From NCBI GenBank assembly GCA_903934275.1, contig CAIZNF010000577.1, forward strand, positions 1-10,718: a DNA stretch of 10,718 nt, read 5' to 3'. Positions 1 to 6,035 of this stretch are shown here, piece by piece. A program made the position numbers and the translations under genes. The notes beneath the pieces were generated by a model. That model was not told the origin of the DNA, did not search any database, and worked only from the letters and a program-made list of their open reading frames with translations. This DNA comes from an uncultured Nitrosomonadales bacterium (GTDB lineage: Bacteria; Pseudomonadota; Gammaproteobacteria; Burkholderiales; Gallionellaceae). Every line of letters starts with the position of its first letter. The first letter of the stretch is position 1.

Positions 1-1
1 C

Positions 2-826
2 TGGGTCGTACATTCCTTCGACCCTGCGCTTCACCTCAAGGTCACTGACCTCAGATTCAAACTGCTCTCGCACGTCAAAGATCCGTTGGCATCGCTTCGT
101 GCCTTCAACCAGGAAGTAGGCAAAACCGAATCGCCGTTTGAGCGAGAAGTGCTAAAGCGCCTGACCGACGCTGGATATAAGGTTAAGTCGCAATGGCAGG
201 TTGGATACTTCAGGATTGATATGGTTGTTGAGGGTGGCGGCAAGCGCCTTGCTGTGGAATGCGATGGAGACCGCTATCACCCGATGGAAAAACTAGCCGA
301 AGATATGGATCGCCAAGCCATTCTTGAGAGGCTGGGTTGGCAGTTCGTCCGCATCCGTGGAAGCGCATTTTATCGAGACAAAGAACTGTCTATGAGGCCG
401 GTGTTTGCGCGTCTGGCCGAGCTAGAGATATCGCCGGAGGCGAATACGGATGAACAGCCGGCCTCCGATATGACGCTCTTGCATGAGCTGGACGATCTGA
501 TAGCCCAAGGGATTAACCTCAAAGAAGTTCAGGAGCATGAAGCACTAGTATCCGATGAACTAGACTCAATAGCTGGTGGAAACGAGCAAAGGGATTTTGC
601 GGGCTTTGCTGCAAACCCCACCGACTTTGATCACGGTCAAGTCGAATCACTTCTTGGCAGCTTGGGTGGGATAGCACCACTGGATGATTTCTTGCGCCAT
701 TTCGCCAAGGCTAAAGGGTTTCAACGTCTTGGCCGTGGTGTGCGCAAGGGGCTTGAATCCGAGTTGGCGAAGCTCAGTCGTTCAGGCAAGATCGCTATTG
801 AGAGTGGCGTAATCCGGCTTATTTAA
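2..826 (+). CDS. C-terminal part of a large helicase-type protein with Vsr-like (DUF559/MTES_1575-type) nuclease domain, 5' end outside window
   Basis: The frame is open from base 2 with no start, so this is the 3' end of a longer gene. A TTG at 86 could act as a start, but the residues before it (beginning WVVHSFDP) fit the conserved lead-in of large superfamily I helicase-type proteins, so I prefer a partial gene. About 274 residues are visible. An ESPFE motif (about 43-47) begins a restriction-endonuclease-like fold. It continues with RIDMVVEG (Asp about 73), AVECDGD (Glu about 86, Asp about 88 and 90) and RQAILERLGW followed by VRIRGS, the Vsr/DUF559-like core. The last 45 residues look like a small helical, winged-helix-like module. 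Family knowledge: such proteins pair a helicase with a C-terminal nuclease and often lie in defence islands. A YhcG nuclease gene follows after 40 bases. The nuclease call is firm; the helicase part is inferred because it lies outside the window. Confidence 0.8.
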   Translation, partial: WVVHSFDPALHLKVTDLRFKLLSHVKDPLASLRAFNQEVGKTESPFEREVLKRLTDAGYKVKSQWQVGYFRIDMVVEGGGKRLAVECDGDRYHPMEKLAEDMDRQAILERLGWQFVRIRGSAFYRDKELSMRPVFARLAELEISPEANTDEQPASDMTLLHELDDLIAQGINLKEVQEHEALVSDELDSIAGGNEQRDFAGFAANPTDFDHGQVESLLGSLGGIAPLDDFLRHFAKAKGFQRLGRGVRKGLESELAKLSRSGKIAIESGVIRLI

Positions 827-866
827 GCAAGGACGTGCCTCCATTTTATTTGATACAGAAAATGCC

Positions 867-1973
867 ATGAAGACACCGCTTATCCCACAATCCGATTTCA
901 ACGAGATCACGCAACTGATCCATGCCGCGCGGCAGCGTGCGGTGCAGGCGGTGAATACAGCGTTGATCGAGTTGTATTGGCAGGTGGGGCAGTTCATTAG
1001 TCGTAAAATCGAGCAGGCGGAATGGGGCGACGGGGTGGTGGCGCAACTGGCCGAGCATCTGGCGCGCACGCAGCCGGGGTTGCGCGGTTTTACCTCTCGC
1101 AACCTGTTCCGGATGCGTCAGTTTTATGAGGCTTATCAAGGGAATGAAATTGTCGCACCACTGCTGAGACAATTACCTTGGACGCATAACCTCATCATTC
1201 TTAATCAGGGAAAAACATCAGAAGAGCGGGAGTTTTATTTGCGTCTCGCCATTCGTGAACGGTGGGGCAAGCGTGAATTGGAACGCCAGCTCAAAACCGC
1301 CTTGTTCGAACGCACGGTGCTCAATCCGGTAAAAGTGTCACCACTGGTGTCACAAACTCATCCCGATGCTTTGGGCGTGTTCAAGGATAGCTATATGGTC
1401 GAATTTCTCGACCTGCCGCAAGGCCATGCAGAGGCGGATTTGCATCAGGGGTTGTTGCAGCGTCTCAAGGATTTTTTGATCGAGCTGGGGCGGGATTTTT
1501 GTTTTGTGGGCAGCGAATATCCGCTACAAGTTGGCGGGCGGGACTTTGCGCTTGATCTGCTGTTTTTCCATCGCGGGCTGAATTGTCTGGTCGCCATTGA
1601 GTTGAAGGTCGGGCGTTTTGAGCCGGAGTATCTTGGTAAGTTAGGTTTTTATCTCGAAGCGCTCGACCGGGATGTGAAGAAGCCGCACGAGCAACCCGCC
1701 ATCGGTGTGCTGCTATGCGCAAGCAAGGACGATGAAGTGGTGGAATACGCGCTGAGCCGCAGCCTTTCTCCGGCGCTGATTGCAGAGTATCAAACGCAGT
1801 TGCCGGACAAGGCGCTGCTGCAAGCCAAGCTACATGAGTTTTATTTGCAGAATGCGCCGGATGAGAACTCAGAGGGTGAAGGTAAGCAGGAAGATGGTGA
1901 ATTGAATGCGATTGCCGATGCCCGTTTGAAGGATGGCAAACAGCCGGTGCAGGTTAAGCTCGATGAGTTATAA
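867..1973 (+). CDS. YhcG-family PDDEXK nuclease (DUF1016)
   Basis: This 368-residue protein has the usual two-part layout. Residues about 10-150 form the helical DUF1016 N-terminal domain (ELYWQVGQFISRKI near 35-48, FTSRNLFRMRQFYEAY near 75-90). Residues about 170-330 form the PD-(D/E)XK nuclease domain. The likely catalytic residues are Asp230 in FALDLLFFH, then Glu245 and Lys247 in AIELKVGRFEPEYLGKL. The length is normal for the family. An acidic, low-complexity tail follows about residue 330. The family is common beside restriction-modification and toxin-antitoxin genes and is thought to be a DNA-acting nuclease, but its role here is unproven. The ATG at 867 is supported by an ATG at the same place in the decayed second copy at 3147. 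No strong Shine-Dalgarno sequence is visible. A short ORF overlaps its 3' end. Confidence 0.92.
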   Translation: MKTPLIPQSDFNEITQLIHAARQRAVQAVNTALIELYWQVGQFISRKIEQAEWGDGVVAQLAEHLARTQPGLRGFTSRNLFRMRQFYEAYQGNEIVAPLLRQLPWTHNLIILNQGKTSEEREFYLRLAIRERWGKRELERQLKTALFERTVLNPVKVSPLVSQTHPDALGVFKDSYMVEFLDLPQGHAEADLHQGLLQRLKDFLIELGRDFCFVGSEYPLQVGGRDFALDLLFFHRGLNCLVAIELKVGRFEPEYLGKLGFYLEALDRDVKKPHEQPAIGVLLCASKDDEVVEYALSRSLSPALIAEYQTQLPDKALLQAKLHEFYLQNAPDENSEGEGKQEDGELNAIADARLKDGKQPVQVKLDEL

Positions 1974-2187
1974 AATGAACGAGTACAGGAAGGAAGCCAG
2001 TATCGCCTCCGAGCCGTGCACACGGATAGGCAAGGCATCGCTTGAAACGCTCCGCAATGCCCCTCCGCATGAACTCGCACGTCTTGGGCTTGCATGGAAC
2101 GGCGGCAAGGCGGTCGGTTTGCCGCGAGGTGAGTTGATGCCGACCGGGGTGAGCGTAGCTGATTTTGTTATCGAAGATCGTCGATAA
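1963..2187 (+). CDS. Small hypothetical protein, possible antitoxin remnant
   Basis: This ORF gives 74 residues from the ATG at 1963, which overlaps the end of the YhcG gene by 11 bases, or 70 residues from the ATG at 1975. I do not recognise it firmly. The C-terminal half (WNGGKAVGLPRGE, then VADFVIEDRR) recalls the tails of some Phd- or VapB-type antitoxins, which often end in a GGKP...EDRR pattern. The N-terminal half lacks a clear DNA-binding fold, and no toxin gene follows. It may be a broken antitoxin gene, a real small partner of the nuclease, or a chance ORF. The resemblance is from memory and has not been tested. Confidence 0.35.
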   Translation: MSYKMNEYRKEASIASEPCTRIGKASLETLRNAPPHELARLGLAWNGGKAVGLPRGELMPTGVSVADFVIEDRR

Positions 2188-2247
2188 GCGAGTAAGCGAA
2201 TTAGAATCGAGAGGGCAGGTCTATCATCGTAGCATTGGAAGTTTGAT

Positions 2248-2272
2248 CGTTTCCATGCTCCGCGTAGAAACG
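2248..2272. repeat. Degenerate REP-like palindrome
   Basis: The arms CGTTTC and GAAACG enclose a further imperfect stem around CATGCTCCGCG. It resembles the widespread CGTTCCCACGCTC-type intergenic palindrome of proteobacteria, here with several changes. It lies in the gene-poor stretch 2188-2381 directly before a tandem repeat. It could fold in RNA, but no T-run follows, so a terminator role is not supported. Confidence 0.55.
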
Positions 2273-2273
2273 A

Positions 2274-2301
2274 GTGATATGGGGTCAGTGATATGGGGTC
2301 A
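2274..2301. repeat. Two exact tandem copies of a 14-bp unit
   Basis: The unit GTGATATGGGGTCA occurs twice without a gap. GGGGTCA-type repeats are often seen near IS200-like (Y1) transposase genes and their remnants, but no transposase is visible here. The rest of 2188-2381 shows no gene or clear promoter. Confidence 0.7.
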
Positions 2302-2381
2302 GCATCGCAATAGTTTTACCCAATGAAATTACACGCAGGGGATCAAAACATGAACTTCATAGTTGAATAAATTGCCGAATC

Positions 2382-2903
2382 ATGAAAAAAGCTCTGCTTG
2401 CCCTTAATTCGATTAAAAAATCTGGTGTGATTGATGATTACGCCATAGGCGGTGCCATTGCGGCTTCTTTTTACATCGAGGCCGTCAATACCGAAGATGT
2501 TGATGTATTCTTGTTCATGTCAGCGAGCGAGAATTCCGTTTTGCTTTCGCTGCAACCCATTTACGATGCGCTCAAAAAACTGGGTGGGAGAGTTGAAAAG
2601 GAGTACATCGTTATTGGTGACTGGCCTATTCAGATACTTCCGGCTTACAGCCCGCTCGTCGAAGAGGCTGTAAAGCAGGCGGTGTCTGTTCAATATGGCA
2701 ACATTGAAACCAGAATTTTCAGCGCGGAATACTTGTGCGCAATCGCATTGGATACGGGGCGTATAAAGGATTTTTATCGGGTTGCATCCTTTATCGAACA
2801 AGGAAAAGTTGATCGCTTGGTTTTGAAGCGGTTGGTGAAAAAATACCAACTTGAAAATAAAACTAAAAAAGTTTTGAATTGGGATGGTGATGAAAACTGT
2901 TAA
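2382..2903 (+). CDS. Nucleotidyltransferase-fold protein (AbiEii-like/DUF6036-like)
   Basis: The 173-residue protein shows a minimal nucleotidyltransferase signature. GGAIAASF at residues 23-30 is the GG/GS-type loop, and NTEDVDVFL at 36-44 supplies the paired Asp39 and Asp41 expected to bind metal. IQILPAYSPLVEEAV (about 84-98) and the later AEYLCAIALDTGRIKDFYRV segment match a family from memory in which a short helical protein follows downstream. Such proteins belong to the AbiEii-like group, some of which act as toxins that modify RNA or block growth. The substrate here is unknown. No convincing Shine-Dalgarno sequence precedes the ATG at 2382. The 3' end overlaps the next small gene by 20 bases, suggesting coupled translation. 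The family call is good; the toxin role is inference. Confidence 0.75.
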   Translation: MKKALLALNSIKKSGVIDDYAIGGAIAASFYIEAVNTEDVDVFLFMSASENSVLLSLQPIYDALKKLGGRVEKEYIVIGDWPIQILPAYSPLVEEAVKQAVSVQYGNIETRIFSAEYLCAIALDTGRIKDFYRVASFIEQGKVDRLVLKRLVKKYQLENKTKKVLNWDGDENC

Positions 2904-3048
2904 AGCCAATGCGGAGCGTCTTGAATATGTAATCAAGGCCAAAGCCAGCTATCGCGCAGATGCCCGTGCCAAGACGTGGGAAGAAAAAATCGAGTCGATT
3001 GCCAGGATGAGGCGCGCGGCGGCGGAGCGTAAGCGCCACGTTGCATGA
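2884..3048 (+). CDS. 54-residue charged helical protein, likely partner of the nucleotidyltransferase
   Basis: This short gene starts at ATG 2884 inside the 3' end of the nucleotidyltransferase gene, in a different frame; an alternative ATG lies two codons on. The product is rich in Ala, Arg, Lys and Glu and should be almost fully helical. A central WEEKIESIARMRR segment (about 32-44) follows KAKASYRADARAK. The pattern of a basic helix and then an EKI..I.RMR helix resembles small proteins that I recall encoded just downstream of this nucleotidyltransferase type. The overlap and shared orientation make a two-gene unit likely. It may be an antitoxin or a cofactor, but neither can be read from the sequence. 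Confidence 0.6.
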   Translation: MVMKTVKANAERLEYVIKAKASYRADARAKTWEEKIESIARMRRAAAERKRHVA

Positions 3049-3055
3049 ACCCCAA

Positions 3056-3102
3056 TAGGTCGGGCTTAGTCCGACAGCTTTATGCGGCGGGTGGAACCCG
3101 CC
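3056..3102. repeat. Two-hairpin intergenic repeat, copy 1
   Basis: The first hairpin is GTCGGGCTTAGTCCGAC. The second is GGCGGGTGGAACCCGCC. They are about 11 bases apart. A second copy with the same two-hairpin order is at 9987-10030. It lies just after the stop of the 54-residue gene. Confidence 0.75.
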
Positions 3103-3146
3103 CGTCACTGCAACACAATAAGGAAGTTTGATATTCGTAAAACAAC

Positions 3147-3293
3147 ATGACAACACCGCTTACCCCACAATTCGATTTCAACGAGATCACGCAACTGATC
3201 CATACCGCGCAGCATGCGCGCGGTGCAGTCGGTGAATACGGCGTTGATCGAGTTGCGGCAATTGTCGCGCCACTGGTGAGACAATTGCCACGG
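3147..3293 (+). pseudogene. Decayed fragment of a second yhcG (DUF1016) gene
   Basis: Starting at an ATG, this stretch matches the first 108 bases of the intact gene at 867 at roughly 90% identity by eye. One extra base in the CATGCGCGCGG region shifts the frame. After GATCGAGTTG (ending 3255) the match jumps to the part of the intact gene near 1148 (AATTGTCGC..CCACTG.TGAGACAATT). About 170 bases are therefore missing, and the match ends near 3293. Nothing of the nuclease domain is present. The remnant shows that a second yhcG once stood here, or that part of the 5' region was duplicated and then decayed. It cannot encode an active nuclease. Confidence 0.88.
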
Positions 3294-3322
3294 CTCAGTA
3301 TTTCATGAGTTACAAAACGACT

Positions 3323-3348
3323 ATTCTTTATTCATGAATTGAGAATAG
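3323..3348. promoter_or_regulatory. Putative operator 1 for the AbiE-like pair (26-bp palindrome)
   Basis: The site is an imperfect palindrome with outer arms ATTCT and AGAAT (ACTATTCT and AGAATAGT when extended by two bases each side) and a perfect inner ATTCATGAAT. It ends directly at a TTGACA box. It matches the second site at 3389 at 20 of 26 positions. Autoregulation by the winged-helix product of the next gene is inferred by analogy with AbiEi, which is known to bind inverted repeats at its own promoter. Confidence 0.6.
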
Positions 3349-3372
3349 TTGACATTTAATGTATAGTTGACA
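3349..3372 (+). promoter_or_regulatory. Duplicated -35 boxes (TTGACA twice)
   Basis: TTGACA occurs at 3349-3354 and again at 3367-3372, within an exact 10-base direct repeat TAGTTGACAT spaced 18 bases apart. The second box has a weak -10 candidate, TCTTAT at 3391-3396, inside the downstream operator. That would give a very short or leaderless transcript for the gene at 3413. Between the boxes and the gene lies a further palindrome, CAGAT..ATCTG (3374-3388). The -10 assignment is uncertain. Confidence 0.5.
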
Positions 3373-3388
3373 TCAGATTACATATCTG

Positions 3389-3414
3389 ATTCTTATTTCA
3401 AGAATAAAGAATAT
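3389..3414. promoter_or_regulatory. Putative operator 2 overlapping the start codon
   Basis: This copy of the 26-bp palindrome has arms ATTCTT and AAGAAT, plus a trailing AAAGAAT. It runs into the ATG at 3413, so a bound protein would cover the likely -10 region and start site. Its 20/26 match to 3323-3348, and their placement on either side of the TTGACA boxes, argue that the two sites act together. Confidence 0.55.
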
Positions 3415-3949
3415 GCCTAAAGTCAGCAACCGCCAGCTTGCCCTCAAGCCGCAAGACCTTTATGTCTTGCTGGCGTTGTTGAGCCGTGGCGGCGGAAGTG
3501 TGGGTTATCCGGAGTTGGCGGAACAGACAGATTTGGCGGTTTCGGCGGTGCATGGGGCGTTGAAACGTGCGGCTGCGGCACAGTTGGCGATGTTTGAGGA
3601 GCGCCGTCCGGTGGTGCTCAAGACGCAGTTGCGGGAGTTTTTGTTTCATGGGGCCAAGTATGTTTTTCCTCCGGTGTGGGGTTCGCTGACGCGCGGGGTG
3701 CCTACCGGCTATGCGGCTGCGCCGTTGAATAAAGTGATTGCGCCTTCTGCCGACCCGGTGCCGGTGTGGCCGCATTCCAAGGGTGCGGTACGCGGGGTGA
3801 GCTTGGTTCCGTTGTACCCCTCGGTTCCGGGGGCTGCGCTCAAGGATGAGCGGTTGTACGCCATTCTTTCGCTGTTCGATGCGCTACGCAGCGGGCAGGC
3901 GCGCGAGCGTGCCGCCGCACAAAAATTCTTGGAAGAGTTTTTTCAGTGA
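3413..3949 (+). CDS. Winged-helix protein, AbiEi-like antitoxin/regulator candidate
   Basis: The product has 178 residues. Residues about 12-60 (QDLYVLLALLSRGGGSVGYPELAEQ, then a recognition helix near 42-54 with AVSAVHGALKRA) read as a MarR-like winged helix-turn-helix. The middle part (FLFHGAKYVFPP near 77-87, then RGVPTGYAAAPL) recalls a conserved module of AbiEi-like regulators. The C-terminus (about 145-178) is helical and charged. It overlaps the following nucleotidyltransferase gene by four bases (GTGA), the classic sign of a coupled pair. The start at 3413 has no clear Shine-Dalgarno sequence and sits on a palindromic operator. By analogy with type IV AbiE systems it would repress its own promoter and protect against the partner. 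The order (regulator first) fits AbiE; the function is inferred. Confidence 0.65.
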   Translation: MPKVSNRQLALKPQDLYVLLALLSRGGGSVGYPELAEQTDLAVSAVHGALKRAAAAQLAMFEERRPVVLKTQLREFLFHGAKYVFPPVWGSLTRGVPTGYAAAPLNKVIAPSADPVPVWPHSKGAVRGVSLVPLYPSVPGAALKDERLYAILSLFDALRSGQARERAAAQKFLEEFFQ

Positions 3950-4653
3950 AGCCAAAGTATCCGAATGTAGCCAAGGTGGAGCTGGTTGCACAGGCACTTG
4001 GAGATTTACGGGAGAGGCTGGTGTTTGTGGGCGGATGTTCAGTGGACTTGTTGCTGACTGATACGGCGGCAGCTCCTTCGAGGGTGACTTACGATGTGGA
4101 TTTGGTGGCGCAGGTTGCCGCGCTGGCGGGCTATCACAAGCTTGAAGAGGAGTTTGCCAAGCTGGGCTTCAAGCGGGATATGTCCAAGGATGCGCCTATC
4201 TGCCGTTGGCGGCTTGGCGATCTGGAGGTGGATTTGATGCCTACTGATACCAATATTCTGGGCTTTGCCAACCGATGGTATCCATTGGCGGTACAAACGG
4301 CGCAACCGGTTACGTTGGGGAGCGGAGTGACGATACGTTTGATTGCTGCCCCGGTGTTTCTGGCGACAAAGTTTGAGGCTTTTGCGAATCGCGGAAAAAA
4401 TGATTTACTGGGCAGCCACGATCTGGAAGATATCGTTAATGTACTGGATGGCAGGCCCGAGATTGTTGGTGAAATTGACCTGAGTAAAATGGAATTGCGG
4501 CGCTATCTGGCGGATCGGTGTGGCGCATTGCTGGCAATGCCGAATTTTATGGATGCCTTGCAGGGTATGGTATTCCCGGATGAGTCATTCGCCGGGCGAG
4601 TGCAACTGCTGGCAGAGAGATTCCGGCAAATTGCGCAATTCGATGGTAGATGA
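3946..4653 (+). CDS. AbiEii/AbiGii-family nucleotidyltransferase (toxin candidate)
   Basis: The protein has 235 residues and starts at GTG 3946, with GGAAGAG at 3931-3937 as ribosome binding site and a GTGA overlap with the gene before it. The nucleotidyltransferase core is clear: FVGGCSVDLLL at 27-37, YDVDLVAQV at 49-57 with Asp50 and Asp52 as metal ligands, and LEVDLMP at 93-99 with Asp96 as third acidic residue. Further on, LATKFEAFANRGKNDLLGSHDLEDIV (about 139-164) is the helical motif typical of the AbiEii group, with Lys142 and the conserved SHDLED. The C-terminal 70 residues are helical. In characterised AbiE systems the nucleotidyltransferase is a bacteriostatic toxin that aborts phage infection. 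All motif residues appear intact, so the enzyme may be active. Confidence 0.85.
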   Translation: MKPKYPNVAKVELVAQALGDLRERLVFVGGCSVDLLLTDTAAAPSRVTYDVDLVAQVAALAGYHKLEEEFAKLGFKRDMSKDAPICRWRLGDLEVDLMPTDTNILGFANRWYPLAVQTAQPVTLGSGVTIRLIAAPVFLATKFEAFANRGKNDLLGSHDLEDIVNVLDGRPEIVGEIDLSKMELRRYLADRCGALLAMPNFMDALQGMVFPDESFAGRVQLLAERFRQIAQFDGR

Positions 4654-4664
4654 GGCACAGAAGC

Positions 4665-4799
4665 TAAGGAAACGCTGAATAAGCCCTCCGTTCGTGGTGA
4701 GCTTGTCGAACCATGATCGGAGAGCATTATTAATCAATGCATTAAATCACCCACCCTTCGACGGGCTCAGGGCGAACGGACTTATTCAGTGTTTCCCTA
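4665..4799. repeat. 135-bp MITE-like element with long imperfect inverted repeats
   Basis: The left arm begins TAAGGAAACGCTGAATAAG. The right arm ends CTTATTCAGTGTTTCCCTA, its complement with two changes. Inside these, CCGTTCG..GTGAGCTTGTCGAA on the left matches TTCGACGGGCTCAGGGCGAACGG on the right, so arms of about 45 bases fold on each other around an AT-rich centre. The GTCGAA/GTTCG part belongs to a very common dispersed repeat of proteobacteria. No transposase and no clear target duplication is seen. It fills most of the gap between the AbiE-like pair and the thiolase gene and may end transcription in either direction. Confidence 0.8.
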
Positions 4800-4831
4800 A
4801 ATATGTTGTCAGTACAAATTAGGAGAGTGTC

Positions 4832-6031
4832 ATGAGCAAACAAATTCAAGAAGCCTACATCGTCGCCGCAACCCGCACGCCGGTGGGCAAGGCACCGCGC
4901 GGGATGTTTCGCAATACCCGCCCCGATGATCTGCTGACGCATGTGCTGAGGAGTGTGCTGGCGCAAGCGCCGTCGCTCGATGCTGCGGCCATCGGCGATG
5001 TGATTGTCGGTTGCGCGATGCCGGAGGCGGAGCAGGGGATCAACGTGGCGCGCATCGCGCTGTTGCTGGCCGGGTATCCGAACGTGGTGCCCGGCTTGAC
5101 CGTCAACCGTTTCTGTTCTTCCGGTTTGCAGGCGGTGGCGCTGGCGGCGGATCGCATCCGCCTCGGTGAGGCGGATGCGATGGTTGCGGCAGGGATGGAG
5201 AGCATGAGCATGGTGCCGATGATGGGCAACAAGATCGCGTTCAACTCGGAAATTTTTGCGCGCGATGAGAATCTCGCCATCGCTTACGGCATGGGCATCA
5301 CCGCTGAGAAGGTGGCGCAGCGCTGGAAAATTTCGCGCGAGGCGCAGGACGAATTCGCCTACCAGAGCCATCAGCGCGCGTTGCGCGCGATGGCTGCGGG
5401 AGAATTCAACGACGAGATCACGCCGTACCGCATCGCGGAGCATCAGCCGGATTTGAACGAGCGCGACGTGAAAATTAAAATCAACGAAGTGGCGCAGGAC
5501 GAGGGGCCGCGCGCCGATACGTCGGTCGAGGCGCTGGCGAAGCTCAAGCCGGTGTTCGCGCAGAAGGGTTCGGTCACGGCGGGCAACAGTTCGCAGATGT
5601 CGGACGGTGCGGCGGCGGTACTGTTGTGCAGCGAGGCTGCGCTAAAGCGTTACAACCATACTCCCATAGCCAAGTTTTAAGGCTTCAGCATGGCGGGTGT
5701 GCCGCCGGAAATCATGGGCATCGGCCCGAAAGAGGCGATCCCGCGCGTGTTGCAGCAAGTGGGGTTGAGCCTGAACGACATGGGCTGGATCGAACTCAAC
5801 GAGGCGTTTGCCGCACAGTCGCTGGCGGTGATCGGCGATGTCGGCCTCGATCCGGCGATAGTGAATCCGCTCGGCGGCGCGATTGCGCTCGGTCATCCGC
5901 TCGGCGCGACCGGCGCAATCCGCACCGCGACCCTGTTGCACGGCCTGCGCCGTCGCAAGCAGAAGTACGGCATGGTGACCATGTGCATTGGGACGGGCAT
6001 GGGCGCGGCGGGCATCTTTGAGGCGCTGTAG
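4832..6031 (+). pseudogene. Acetyl-CoA acyltransferase/acetyltransferase (thiolase) split by an in-frame TAA
   Basis: The frame from ATG 4832 (AGGAGA at 4821-4826 as ribosome binding site) runs through a complete thiolase of about 399 residues, except for one TAA at 5678-5680. Frame and homology continue directly after it. The first part (282 residues) holds VNRFCSSGLQAVA with the nucleophile Cys95 and AGMESMSMVPM near 160-170. The second part holds the NEAF motif (Asn about 323), GHPLGATGA with the catalytic His about 355, and CIGTGMGAA with the second Cys about 385. Thiolases condense or cleave acyl-CoA in beta-oxidation and polyester metabolism. The stop lies after AKF where family members have a residue before the GFS/SFA segment, so one TTA-to-TAA change would explain it. 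An ATG at 5690 could restart the C-terminal 113 residues, but neither half alone should be active. A sequencing error or readthrough cannot be excluded. Confidence 0.85.
5151..5181. other. Perfect 14-bp hairpin within the thiolase coding sequence
   Basis: ATCGCATCCGCCTC and GAGGCGGATGCGAT form perfect complementary arms around a GGT loop. The stretch encodes the conserved DRIRLGEADAM segment, so the symmetry may be a chance result of codon choice. It has no T-run and no sign of being inserted. Confidence 0.6.
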
Positions 6032-6035
6032 GGTA

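Noticed and set aside
2520..3156. Minus-strand ORFs opposite the first nucleotidyltransferase pair
   Set aside because: They have no recognisable domain and run antisense to a protein with clear nucleotidyltransferase motifs.
4742..5443. 233-residue minus-strand ORF
   Set aside because: It is antisense to the clear thiolase frame and ends in the dispersed repeat, whose translation gives the familiar SVRPEPVEG string; it is a shadow of a GC-rich gene.
5690..6031. Independent 113-residue gene
   Set aside because: It is in the same frame and continues the thiolase homology exactly; it is the C-terminal part of one broken gene rather than a separate gene.
5988..6035. Upstream start for the ATP-grasp gene at 5988
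   Set aside because: The extra 16 residues lie within the thiolase C-terminus and look like out-of-frame coding sequence; ATG 6036 is the natural start.
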